NCBI GenBank assembly: GCA_002382495.1
Contig: DFXW01000018.1
Span: 4,964 to 67,155 of the forward strand
Direction of reading: 5' to 3'
DNA from: Flavobacterium sp. UBA4098
GTDB lineage: Bacteria > Bacteroidota > Bacteroidia > Flavobacteriales > Flavobacteriaceae
Length of the DNA stretch: 62,192 nucleotides
The notes beneath the pieces were generated by a model. The model saw only the letters and a program-made list of their open reading frames with translations. It was not told the origin of the DNA and made no database searches. Each line of letters opens with the position of its first letter. Within the stretch, counting starts at the first letter, position 1. Positions 16,780 to 24,353 of this stretch are shown one piece after another. Made by a program: the position numbers and the translations under genes.

Positions 16780-17755
16780 AGTCTCGAGTTTTATCGCTAG
16801 CTATTCGGTCTTCATTGTAAATATCCGTTCGGTAATGTTCATCATCGCCTTCCAATATTTTCAGATAACTATTGTAACGCGACCAAGCTATTTCATCCTT
16901 TTCCAAGGCTGCTTTGATGGCACAATGGGGTTCTTCCTTGTGTAAACAATTATTGAATTTACATTGATCCTTCAATTTGAAAAATTCAGGAAAGTAGCCG
17001 CCAATTTCTTCCTTCTCCATGTCCACGATTCCAAATCCTTTGATTCCGGGTGTATCAATAATCTTGGCACCAAAACTCAAGTCGTACATTTCGGCAAAAG
17101 TGGTCGTGTGCTGTCCTTGTTTGCTGGCTTCTGAAATGTTTTTTGTTTTCAAATGCAAAGCAGGCTCCAATGCATTGACCAAAGTCGATTTCCCAACACC
17201 TGAATGTCCAGAAAACATACTTACTTTATTTATCATTAAAGCTTTCAGTGCTTCGATCCCTTTCATTTCTGTAGATGAAACGCGCAAACATTGGTAACCA
17301 ATTTCTTGGTAGACGTGTTGCATGTATAGTTGCTCATCTAAAGTAGTGTCGTCAAGCGTATCTATTTTGTTAAATACCAATACCGTTTCTATACCGTAGG
17401 CTTCAGCAGTAACCAAAAATCGATCTATAAAATTGAAAGTAGTTGGTGGATTATTCACTGTTACCAATAAAAAAACACGATCAATATTCGAAGCAATAAT
17501 GTGTATTTGATGCGATAAATTCACCGATTTACGAACGATGTAATTTTTTCTGTCGTGGATGTTATGAATAGTTCCTGTAACGGAATCTGAGTTCTCGTCT
17601 ATTTCATAATCGACTACATCACCTACAGCAATTGGATTGGTACTTTTAATTCCTTTCATTCGGAATTTTCCTTTGATACGACATTCGATAAAATCGCCTG
17701 TCTCCGATTTTACGGTGTACCAACTCCCTGTAGATTTATAAACGATTCCTGTCAT
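16778..17755 (-). CDS. rsgA: Ribosome small-subunit biogenesis GTPase
   Basis: Circularly permuted GTPase that helps 30S maturation. The 325-residue protein begins MTGIVYKSTGSWYTV with an OB-fold domain. The GTPase part is in permuted order, with FNKID before the P-loop GHSGVGKST (near 182-190) and DTPGIKGFG after it. A C-terminal zinc site follows (CKFNNCLHKEEPHC, near 262-278). I chose the ATG at 17755 over an in-frame ATG 33 nt upstream because a promoter -7 element lies in between and family members start here. The mRNA should be almost leaderless. Confidence 0.94.
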   Translation of the reverse strand: MTGIVYKSTGSWYTVKSETGDFIECRIKGKFRMKGIKSTNPIAVGDVVDYEIDENSDSVTGTIHNIHDRKNYIVRKSVNLSHQIHIIASNIDRVFLLVTVNNPPTTFNFIDRFLVTAEAYGIETVLVFNKIDTLDDTTLDEQLYMQHVYQEIGYQCLRVSSTEMKGIEALKALMINKVSMFSGHSGVGKSTLVNALEPALHLKTKNISEASKQGQHTTTFAEMYDLSFGAKIIDTPGIKGFGIVDMEKEEIGGYFPEFFKLKDQCKFNNCLHKEEPHCAIKAALEKDEIAWSRYNSYLKILEGDDEHYRTDIYNEDRIASDKTRD

Positions 17756-17759
17756 GCGG

Positions 17760-17788
17760 CAAAGGTAAAATTTTGTTTTAAGTTTCAA
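17760..17788 (-). promoter_or_regulatory. rsgA promoter giving a near-leaderless mRNA
   Basis: On the minus strand a TTG (17786-17788), an 18-nt spacer and TACCTTTG (17760-17767) form a full consensus promoter. Only four bases separate the last G from the ATG, so transcription must start at or next to the start codon. Confidence 0.75.
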
Positions 17789-17823
17789 GTTCGAACTGCA
17801 AAGTTTTTACAGCCCTTTGAAAT

Positions 17824-17858
17824 AAAAAATCCTCACAATTCATCGAACTGTGAGGATT
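17824..17858 (-). terminator. Terminator of the aromatic amino-acid operon
   Basis: Stem AATCCTCACA / TGTGAGGATT with a small inner TTC / GAA pairing, followed by a T-rich stretch on the minus strand. It lies about 20 nt past the DAHP synthase stop. Confidence 0.85.
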
Positions 17859-17879
17859 CTATAGATAGAAAAATACGAA

Positions 17880-18962
17880 TTACGAATTCAATATTTTTTC
17901 CTGTTGTTCGATACTTTCTTGGTGAATTCCTTTGAACAATTTAATGATAAATTCTTCAGACAATCCTTTTTTAGCACCTTCAGCAGTCATTTTTGCTTGG
18001 ATTTCATTCCAACGACTGTTTTGTAAAACCGCAACGTTAGCGTCTTTTTTTACTTGACCAATTTCAGAAGCCACTTGCATACGTTTTCCAAGTATCTCTA
18101 GTAAATTAGCATCTAACACGTCGATATTTGCTCTTAATTTTGTCATTTTATTTTCAAAATCAGCGGTATCACCTGTTTGCTTTCTGATTTTCAAATCTTT
18201 GAAAATTTGTTTCAAAGCAGTTGGTGTTACTTGTTGAGCAGCATCACTCCACGCATTGTCTGGATCAATATGCGTTTCGATAATCATACCGTCATAATTC
18301 AAATCCAAAGCTTCTTGAGTCACTTCCAAAATCATATTTCGGTTTCCTGTAATATGTGATGGGTCAATGATCAAAGGCAAATCAGGGAATTTGTTTTGTA
18401 ATTCGATAGCAATTTGCCATTCTGGAATGTTTCTGTATTTTGTTTTTTGGTAGGTAGAAAAACCTCTATGAATTACTCCTAATTTTCTAATACCTGCAGC
18501 ATACAAACGCTCTACTCCACCTAACCATAAAGCCATATCTGGGTTCACTGGGTTTTTAATCAAAACGATTTTATCTGTTCCTTTCAAAGTATCAGCAATT
18601 TCTTGTACAGCAAATGGATTTGCAGTTGTACGCGCTCCCACCCATAAAACATCGATATCATATTCCAATGCTAGTTTACAGTGTGCTGCAGTAGCTACTT
18701 CAGTCCCCATTAACAAACCTGTTTCTTCTTTCGCTTTTTTCAACCATTTCAATCCAATTTCTCCTACACCTTCAAATCCTCCTGGACGAGTTCTTGGTTT
18801 CCATATTCCTGCTCTAAACACACTTACATCTGAATCTTTCAATTCATGAGCTATTTTTAATACTTGCTCTTCAGTTTCAGCACTACATGGTCCTGCAATT
18901 ACTAATGGATGATCTAATTTGAAAGCATCCAACCAATTTCTCATTTCTTTACTATTCTCCAT
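17880..18962 (-). CDS. Bifunctional DAHP synthase / chorismate mutase (type II)
   Basis: Fuses the first shikimate enzyme to chorismate mutase. Residues 1-265 are a class-I-beta (KDO8P-synthase-like) DAHP synthase with HPLVIAGPCSAETEEQ near 19-34 and the IIDPSHITGNRN segment. Residues 270-360 are an AroQ-type chorismate mutase with LRANIDVLDANLLEILGKRM. The 360-residue length fits this Bacteroidota fusion. It is the last gene of the pheA-aminotransferase-tyrA operon, 11 nt after tyrA. The mutase domain can provide allosteric control by prephenate. Confidence 0.95.
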   Translation of the reverse strand: MENSKEMRNWLDAFKLDHPLVIAGPCSAETEEQVLKIAHELKDSDVSVFRAGIWKPRTRPGGFEGVGEIGLKWLKKAKEETGLLMGTEVATAAHCKLALEYDIDVLWVGARTTANPFAVQEIADTLKGTDKIVLIKNPVNPDMALWLGGVERLYAAGIRKLGVIHRGFSTYQKTKYRNIPEWQIAIELQNKFPDLPLIIDPSHITGNRNMILEVTQEALDLNYDGMIIETHIDPDNAWSDAAQQVTPTALKQIFKDLKIRKQTGDTADFENKMTKLRANIDVLDANLLEILGKRMQVASEIGQVKKDANVAVLQNSRWNEIQAKMTAEGAKKGLSEEFIIKLFKGIHQESIEQQEKILNS

Positions 18963-18973
18963 CTTTTCTAAAA

Positions 18974-19831
18974 TTACTTTTTAATGTTTATTCCGTTTAA
19001 TATTTCTTTAATTTTATTTACACTTTGCATTTCTTGATAAATCGCATCATAATCCTCATTTTCTAACAAGGTTTTAAACTTTGACAAATTAGAAATGTAT
19101 TCTTCTAAAGTTTTCACCACCTGTTGTTTATTCTGCTTGAAAATCGGTGTCCACATTCCTGGGGAGCTTTTGGCTAAACGCACCGTGCTTTCAAATCCAC
19201 TGCCCGCCATATCAAAAATATCTTGCTCTTCAGTTTCTTTATCAATAACCGTTTTTCCTAACATGAACGAACTAATATGAGACAAATGCGATACATACGC
19301 AATATGTTTATCATGTGATTGCGGATCCATATACCGAATTCTCATTCCCATAGCCATAAACAATTGCAAGGCTTTTTCTTGCAACTTGAAGGTCGTTTTT
19401 TCTACCTCGCAAATTATATTTGTTTTCCCTTGAAACAATCCCTTTATTGCCGCTGTAGGTCCTGAAAACTCTGTTCCTGCTATAGGATGTGTTGCAATAT
19501 AATTGCGTCGTTTTGGATGATTAGCTACCGCTTCGCAAATAGGCAACTTGGTGGAGCCTACTTCAAAAACGATGGTGTTTTCTCCAACAGCATCCAATAC
19601 TTGAGGCAATACTACCAAAGCAACATCTACCGGAACCGAAACAATCACAAAATCAGCATCGGCTAAATCTTCAGACGTTCCTGCTTTTTCAACCACCCCC
19701 AAATCAATAGCTTGTTGCAAATGATTTTCATTGGCATCCATACCTAAAATAGTCGCTTCTGGATGCAATGCTTTAATGTCCAAAACCATTGAACCGCCTA
19801 TTAAACCGATACCTATTACAACTACTTTCAT
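18974..19831 (-). CDS. tyrA: Prephenate dehydrogenase
   Basis: NAD(P)-dependent conversion of prephenate to 4-hydroxyphenylpyruvate, the tyrosine branch. The 285-residue protein starts with the Rossmann motif VVVIGIGLIGGSMVLD. It also carries HPIAGTEFSG (near 120) and SHDKHIAYVSHLSHISSF with the catalytic His region. It lacks a fused chorismate mutase, which is supplied by the next gene. The start codon is about 100 nt after the aminotransferase. Confidence 0.94.
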   Translation of the reverse strand: MKVVVIGIGLIGGSMVLDIKALHPEATILGMDANENHLQQAIDLGVVEKAGTSEDLADADFVIVSVPVDVALVVLPQVLDAVGENTIVFEVGSTKLPICEAVANHPKRRNYIATHPIAGTEFSGPTAAIKGLFQGKTNIICEVEKTTFKLQEKALQLFMAMGMRIRYMDPQSHDKHIAYVSHLSHISSFMLGKTVIDKETEEQDIFDMAGSGFESTVRLAKSSPGMWTPIFKQNKQQVVKTLEEYISNLSKFKTLLENEDYDAIYQEMQSVNKIKEILNGINIKK

Positions 19832-19842
19832 ATGTTTAAATT

Positions 19843-19926
19843 CTATTTGTTAGCGGTAACATATGGTATCGCTTTTTTAATCATTGGTGTTTGCTTGCGC
19901 AAACTTCTTGTTAATGGCGATTTCAT
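19843..19926 (-). CDS. Possible small basic protein between aminotransferase and tyrA
   Basis: A 27-codon ORF starts 4 nt after the aminotransferase stop and ends 11 nt before tyrA. It encodes a basic peptide beginning MKSPLTRSLRKQTPMIKK. The DNA inside contains a GTTTGC-GCAA-GCAAAC hairpin. No family is recognised, and it may be chance reading in a 100-nt spacer. The position next to an upstream stop codon would allow coupled translation. Confidence 0.25.
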   Translation of the reverse strand: MKSPLTRSLRKQTPMIKKAIPYVTANK

Positions 19927-19930
19927 TTAA

Positions 19931-21076
19931 TTAAAATCTATCTATTGCTTCTTGCACTTTTTCTTCTTTCACACAAAGTGCAAATCGAATGTATCCTTCA
20001 CCATTACTTCCGAAAATAGTTCCCGGAGTAATGAAAATATGTTTTTCATATAATATTTGGTCGATGAATTGTTCTGCAGAGCTAATTCCCGCTGGCAATT
20101 TTGCCCAAACAAACAATCCTACTCCTGCTTTATAGACTTCGCAACCTAATTTTTCTGCCAATTGTTCGGTTAAAACACGACGCTTGCTATAAATAGCATT
20201 CATCGAATCAAACCAAGAAGCATCACTTTTCAAAGCGGCGATGGCTCCTTTTTGGATGCCATAAAACATTCCGCTGTCCATATTACTTTTCACTTTCAAA
20301 ACAGCATCAATACAAGCGGCGTTTCCTAAAACCATTCCAACACGCCATCCTGCTATATTGAAGGTTTTGCTCAACGAATTCAATTCTAATACTACATCTT
20401 TAGCACCTTCTACCTGTAATAAACTCATTGGATTGTCGTTCAAGACAAAACTATACGGATTGTCATTCACTAACAAAATGCTATGCTTTTGGGCAAAAGC
20501 CACTAATTTTTCAAATAAAGCCAAACTGCCTCTAGCTCCCGTTGGCATGTGCGGATAACCCACCCACATTATTTTTACTTTGGATAAATCCAATTGTTCC
20601 AAAGCCTCAAAATCCGGTTCCCAATTGGTACTTTCTTTTAAATCATAATACACCGGAACTGCACCCACTAAATTCGTCACCGATGTATAGGTTGGATAAC
20701 CCGGATTAGGAATCAACACTTGGTCTCCTTCATTTAAGAATGCCAAAGAAATATGCATTATCCCTTCTTTGGAACCCATCAAAGGCAAAATTTCAGTAGT
20801 CGGATTCATTGCTACCCCAAAGTTATTCTGATAAAAATCAGCCATACTTTGACGCAATTCAGGTACTCCTTGATAGCTTTGGTATTGGTGTGCATTTTCT
20901 TCCTGCATTGCCAAAACCACCGCGTCAATAACAGCTTGCGAAGGCTTCAAATCAGGACTTCCGATACCCATATTTATGATGGGGTTTCCTTCTGCAGCCA
21001 ATTGTCGTACTTCTCTCAACTTGGAAGAGAAATAATATTCTTCAACTATCTCTAAACGTTTTGCTGTTGCAATCAT
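19931..21076 (-). CDS. Class I/II aminotransferase of aromatic operon
   Basis: A 381-residue PLP aminotransferase of fold type I. It has GIGSPDLKPSQAVIDAV near 38, PNPGYPTYTSV near 123 and the PLP lysine in NSLSKTFNIAGWRVGM (about Lys235). Lying between pheA and tyrA, it most likely makes phenylalanine and tyrosine from phenylpyruvate and hydroxyphenylpyruvate. Family relatives also act on aspartate or as LL-DAP aminotransferase, so substrate is inferred from the operon. Confidence 0.9.
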   Translation of the reverse strand: MIATAKRLEIVEEYYFSSKLREVRQLAAEGNPIINMGIGSPDLKPSQAVIDAVVLAMQEENAHQYQSYQGVPELRQSMADFYQNNFGVAMNPTTEILPLMGSKEGIMHISLAFLNEGDQVLIPNPGYPTYTSVTNLVGAVPVYYDLKESTNWEPDFEALEQLDLSKVKIMWVGYPHMPTGARGSLALFEKLVAFAQKHSILLVNDNPYSFVLNDNPMSLLQVEGAKDVVLELNSLSKTFNIAGWRVGMVLGNAACIDAVLKVKSNMDSGMFYGIQKGAIAALKSDASWFDSMNAIYSKRRVLTEQLAEKLGCEVYKAGVGLFVWAKLPAGISSAEQFIDQILYEKHIFITPGTIFGSNGEGYIRFALCVKEEKVQEAIDRF

Positions 21077-21122
21077 GTTGGTTCTACTATCTTAATTTAC
21101 TTTCGTAAAGGTATTTTACTTC

Positions 21123-21950
21123 TTAGGGTTTTGCATTTTTGTACTCTCCCAAAACTTTGAAATACTCAGCCATAATATCTATCAAGGCTTTTGCTTTGGC
21201 ATAATCTTCATATTTCTCAAAGGTCACATCCACAAAAAACGAATATTTCCAAGGAGTTTCGATTTTGGGCAACGATTGAATCTTGGTTAAATTCAATTTG
21301 CAATCGCTCATTACATTCAGCACCGCAGCTAAACTTCCGCGTTTGTGATCCAATTCGAATTTAATTGACGCTCTATTAATTTCATTAGTTGACAAAACCG
21401 ATTGTTTCTTATCAATAATTACAAAACGGGTCATGTTATTATTAATCGTCTGAATCTCGGGTGCCAAAATTTCCAAATCGTACATTTCAGCTGCGACTTT
21501 ACTCGCAATGGCTGCAATACCTTTCAGTTGTTTTTCGTGAATTCTTCGCGCCGTTTCAGCTGTATCTTTGTCTTCAACAATTTTAATATGAGGATACTGT
21601 TTCAAAAACTCCATGCATTGCAACAGGGCCATTGGATGTGAATGTACCTCTTCAATATCTTGAATACTCTGACCGGTTAAAGCCATTAAATTCTGTTGAA
21701 TATCCAAATAATGTTCGCCAATTATGTGTAAATTATTCTTGTCAATCAAAGCATAATTCGGAATAATAGGGCCTGCGATTGAATTTTCGATAGCCATTAC
21801 CGCCTGATCTGATTCGCCAGACAATAGGCTCGACACCAATTCTTCAAAAGACAAACATTCATCCACAGCCACCTCTTTCCCGAAGTACTCCTGAGCCACT
21901 TGATGATGGAATGAACCTTGTATTCCTTGTATTGCAATTTTTGTTGCCAT
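21123..21950 (-). CDS. pheA: Prephenate dehydratase
   Basis: Converts prephenate to phenylpyruvate. The 275-residue protein has the catalytic domain (GIQGSFHHQVAQEYFG at the start, AIENSIAGPIIPNYALI near 60, NNMTRFVII near 175) and a C-terminal ACT domain (about 190-270) with the regulatory IQSLPKIETPWKYSFFVDV. It is the first gene of the aromatic operon, and an attenuator terminator ends six bases before its start codon. So phenylalanine likely controls it both by allostery and by transcription attenuation. Confidence 0.95.
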   Translation of the reverse strand: MATKIAIQGIQGSFHHQVAQEYFGKEVAVDECLSFEELVSSLLSGESDQAVMAIENSIAGPIIPNYALIDKNNLHIIGEHYLDIQQNLMALTGQSIQDIEEVHSHPMALLQCMEFLKQYPHIKIVEDKDTAETARRIHEKQLKGIAAIASKVAAEMYDLEILAPEIQTINNNMTRFVIIDKKQSVLSTNEINRASIKFELDHKRGSLAAVLNVMSDCKLNLTKIQSLPKIETPWKYSFFVDVTFEKYEDYAKAKALIDIMAEYFKVLGEYKNAKP

Positions 21951-21956
21951 AAATTC

Positions 21957-21984
21957 AAAAAAAAATCCTGATTTTCATCAGGAT
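21957..21984 (-). terminator. Attenuator terminator before pheA
   Basis: Perfect 8-bp stem ATCCTGAT / ATCAGGAT with a 4-nt loop, followed by nine T on the minus strand. It sits upstream of the pheA start, not after a gene, so it must regulate the operon. Its 5' arm overlaps the competing stem at 21981-21989. Confidence 0.9.
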
Positions 21985-22037
21985 TGTATATTGTTTTAAT
22001 TTGCTTTTTAATTTTTCAAATAACCCTATAACAATCC
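21981..22037 (-). promoter_or_regulatory. Antiterminator of the pheA attenuator
   Basis: On the minus strand GGATTGTTAT (22028-22037), directly after the leader-peptide stop codon, pairs with ATACAATCC (21981-21989) with a single bulge. The second arm shares four bases with the terminator stem, so the two structures exclude each other. Confidence 0.8.
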
Positions 22038-22094
22038 TTACTTCTTAAAAAAGAAGTAATAAGTATTGCTAAAATAAAAACGGTTATTACACAT
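22038..22094 (-). CDS. Phe/Tyr-rich leader peptide of the pheA operon
   Basis: An 18-residue peptide, MCNNRFYFSNTYYFFFKK, with five Phe and three Tyr. Its last codons lie in a perfect inverted repeat TTACTTCTT / AAGAAGTAA, and the stop codon directly precedes the antiterminator arm. When charged tRNA-Phe or tRNA-Tyr is scarce a ribosome would stall here, free the antiterminator arm and let transcription reach pheA. When it is plentiful the ribosome runs to the stop codon and the terminator forms. This is the classical amino-acid attenuation layout, read directly from sequence. Confidence 0.9.
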   Translation of the reverse strand: MCNNRFYFSNTYYFFFKK

Positions 22095-22124
22095 TGCCTG
22101 CTTGTTTTGTAAATAATTACGGTG

Positions 22125-22155
22125 CAAATATTAGCATTTATTTCATCTCATCCAA
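22125..22155 (-). promoter_or_regulatory. Promoter of the pheA leader
   Basis: On the minus strand TTG (22153-22155), a 19-nt spacer and TAATATTTG (22125-22133, one base longer than TAnnTTTG) followed by CAC. Transcription would start about 20 nt before the leader-peptide ATG. Confidence 0.6.
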
Positions 22156-22319
22156 GAAAAACCAATGGTTTTATACAACAAAAACGAAATTCTTTGTTAA
22201 ACCCACTATTATTTAACTATTGATTAAATAAACGTTTAATTACACCCTGTTTTTTAAGAATTTGAAAATGGCATCAAAATTCAAATCGGTGGAAACAACA
22301 ACTAATTGCTTTTTCTGTT

Positions 22320-22327
22320 TACTTTTG
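22320..22327 (+). promoter_or_regulatory. -7 promoter element for gldA
   Basis: TACTTTTG, an exact TAnnTTTG match, 16 nt before the gldA start codon. The remaining DNA between the pheA leader promoter and this site (about 22156-22319) shows nothing else recognisable. Confidence 0.65.
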
Positions 22328-22343
22328 TACCAAATACAACACA

Positions 22344-23240
22344 ATGTCAATAGCCATTCAGAATATATCTAAGAGTTACGGAACACAAAAAGCATTAGAC
22401 TCCATTTCATTTTCAATCAACAAAGGAGAAATTGTGGGTTTTCTTGGTCCCAACGGAGCTGGAAAATCGACTTTGATGAAAATTCTAACTACCTATCTGA
22501 CCGCTGATGAAGGCAGTGCCAAAGTCAATGGTTTTGATGTGAGTTCGCAACAAAAAGAGGTCCAACTTTCTATTGGCTATTTGCCCGAACACAATCCTTT
22601 ATATTTGGATTTGTATGTTCGTGAATATTTAGCGTTCAATACAGATGTCTATAAAGTAGCTAAGTCCCGAATTGAAGAAGTGATTCAATTGACCGGACTA
22701 ACTTCCGAAAGCCATAAAAAAATTGGTCAATTGTCCAAAGGATACCGCCAGCGCGTGGGTTTAGCCAATGCGTTATTGCACAACCCTGACGTATTGATTT
22801 TGGATGAACCTACCACCGGTTTGGATCCCAATCAATTAGTAGAGATTCGAAATGTGATTAAAAACGCAGGCAAAGACAAAACTGTTTTCCTTTCTACACA
22901 TATCATGCAAGAAGTAGAAGCGATTTGCGACCGCGTTATTATTATTGACAAAGGAAAAATTGTAGCCGATAAACAATTAGAAAAACTCATTAGCGAGTCA
23001 GCCACTCAAATTATTGAAGTAGAGTTTGATCATGAAGTAAACGAAACTCAAATAGCCACAATTGAAAATATAAGTTCTTATTCTAATATTGATGGCGCTA
23101 TTTGGGAATTGACTTTTGCAACTGACAAAGACATGCGTCCTGTGGTATTTGATTTTGCTACCGCCAATGGATTGAAAACGTTACAGCTGAATCAAAAAAA
23201 TAAAAATCTTGAAACGGTGTTTCGAGAAGTTACTAAATAA
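22344..23240 (+). CDS. gldA: Gliding-motility ABC transporter ATP-binding protein
   Basis: A 298-residue ABC ATPase that matches GldA, the ATP-binding part of the GldA-GldF-GldG transporter needed for gliding in Flavobacterium. It shows Walker A GPNGAGKST (35-43), the signature LSKGYRQRVGLANAL (near 133), Walker B VLILDEPTTGLDPNQ and the H-loop STHIMQEVEAICDRV. The C-terminal 80 residues form the accessory domain seen in this subfamily. No gldF or gldG is adjacent, which is usual. GldA is inferred from overall similarity; another ABC-2-type exporter ATPase is the alternative. Confidence 0.85.
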   Translation: MSIAIQNISKSYGTQKALDSISFSINKGEIVGFLGPNGAGKSTLMKILTTYLTADEGSAKVNGFDVSSQQKEVQLSIGYLPEHNPLYLDLYVREYLAFNTDVYKVAKSRIEEVIQLTGLTSESHKKIGQLSKGYRQRVGLANALLHNPDVLILDEPTTGLDPNQLVEIRNVIKNAGKDKTVFLSTHIMQEVEAICDRVIIIDKGKIVADKQLEKLISESATQIIEVEFDHEVNETQIATIENISSYSNIDGAIWELTFATDKDMRPVVFDFATANGLKTLQLNQKNKNLETVFREVTK

Positions 23241-23273
23241 AAAAATCCAGTCTTTAGGGACTGGATTTTTTTT
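23239..23273. terminator. Bidirectional terminator between gldA and metF
   Basis: Stem ATCCAGTC / GACTGGAT with a 6-nt loop, an A run before it and a T run after it. It lies between convergent genes and can serve both. Confidence 0.9.
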
Positions 23274-23285
23274 GTGTTGTTTTAA

Positions 23286-24242
23286 TTAAAAAACTTTACT
23301 TGCTATTTGTCGGATGTTTTCTGATTTACCCATCGAATAATAATGTAAAAACGGTACTCCAGCCGCTTTTAACTCTAACGACTGTTGGATCGCCCATTCT
23401 ACTCCTACTTGTCGGATATCGGCGGGTGTTTTACATTTTTCCACCGCATTGATTAAATCTTCTGGTAAGTCTATTCTAAAGATTTGAGGTAGGATTTGCA
23501 AATGTCTATGTACCGCAATTGGTTTAATTCCTGGAATAATAGGAACGTTGATGCCTATTTCTCTTGCTTTGGCCACAAATTCAAAAAATTTAGAATTGTC
23601 AAAAAACATTTGAGTTACCACATAATCCGCACCGGCATCTACTTTTTCTTTCAATCGTTTCAAATCAGACGTTAACGACGGCGACTCTAAATGCTTTTCT
23701 GGATATCCTGCTACTCCAATACAAAAGTCCGATTTGTGTTCGATATCTTTCAAACCGTGTAAATAATTCCCTTGATTCAATTGGTGAATTTGACTTACTA
23801 AATCGGCTGCATAATGGTTTCCACCATCTTTCGGAATAAACGATTGTTCGTCTTTCATGGCATCGCCACGCAAGGCCATAACATTATCAATTCCCAAATA
23901 ATGACAATCTACCAAAAGGTATTCGGTTTCTTCTTTAGTAAAACCACCACACAATACGTGAGGCACTGTATCCACATGGTATTTATGTTTTATAGAAGCA
24001 CAAATCCCTAAAGTTCCTGGACGCATTCTAGTTAATTTTTTTTCCAATAAACCGTTGCCTTTATTCACATAAATATACTCCTCGCGCGAAGTAGTTACAT
24101 CAATAAATGGCGGTTTGAATTCCATTAACGGATCTATATTATCATATAATTCCTGAATACTTGTCCCTTTAGTAGGCGGTACAATTTCAAAGGAGAATAA
24201 AGTTTCCCCTTTGGCTGCTGCTATATGGTCTGTTACTTTCAT
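23286..24242 (-). CDS. metF: 5,10-methylenetetrahydrofolate reductase
   Basis: FAD enzyme that makes 5-methyl-THF, the methyl donor for MetH. The 318-residue TIM-barrel protein has FSFEIVPPTKG near 17, NVMALRGD near 140, IGVAGYPEKH near 174 and DYVVTQMFFDNSKF near 206. It follows the two metH genes on the same strand. The 110-nt spacer upstream holds a GC-rich repeat unit ending directly at its start codon. Confidence 0.95.
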   Translation of the reverse strand: MKVTDHIAAAKGETLFSFEIVPPTKGTSIQELYDNIDPLMEFKPPFIDVTTSREEYIYVNKGNGLLEKKLTRMRPGTLGICASIKHKYHVDTVPHVLCGGFTKEETEYLLVDCHYLGIDNVMALRGDAMKDEQSFIPKDGGNHYAADLVSQIHQLNQGNYLHGLKDIEHKSDFCIGVAGYPEKHLESPSLTSDLKRLKEKVDAGADYVVTQMFFDNSKFFEFVAKAREIGINVPIIPGIKPIAVHRHLQILPQIFRIDLPEDLINAVEKCKTPADIRQVGVEWAIQQSLELKAAGVPFLHYYSMGKSENIRQIASKVF

Positions 24243-24243
24243 A

Positions 24244-24353
24244 AGCCTCCCCCGTCCCCTCCAAAGGAGGGGTGACTGAAGTGGGTAATCAGTTTTTTAT
24301 TTAATAAATAGTATTTAGAGCTCTCTTGTTCCCCCTTTGGGGGTTAGGGGGCT
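24244..24353. repeat. GC-rich bordered repeat unit between metH (C part) and metF
   Basis: Starts with a C-rich/G-rich hairpin (CCCCTCC-AAA-GGAGGGG) and ends with a 25-nt sequence, 24329-24353, containing CCCCCTTTGGGGG and TTAGGGGGCT. That 25-mer is identical to 40151-40175. The core TAATCAGTTTTTTATTTAAT (24286-24305) is found inverted in the other unit (40092-40111). Confidence 0.75.

Noticed and set aside
17756..17788. Longer rsgA start at an upstream ATG
   Set aside because: The segment contains the consensus promoter of the gene, and homologues begin at the downstream methionine.
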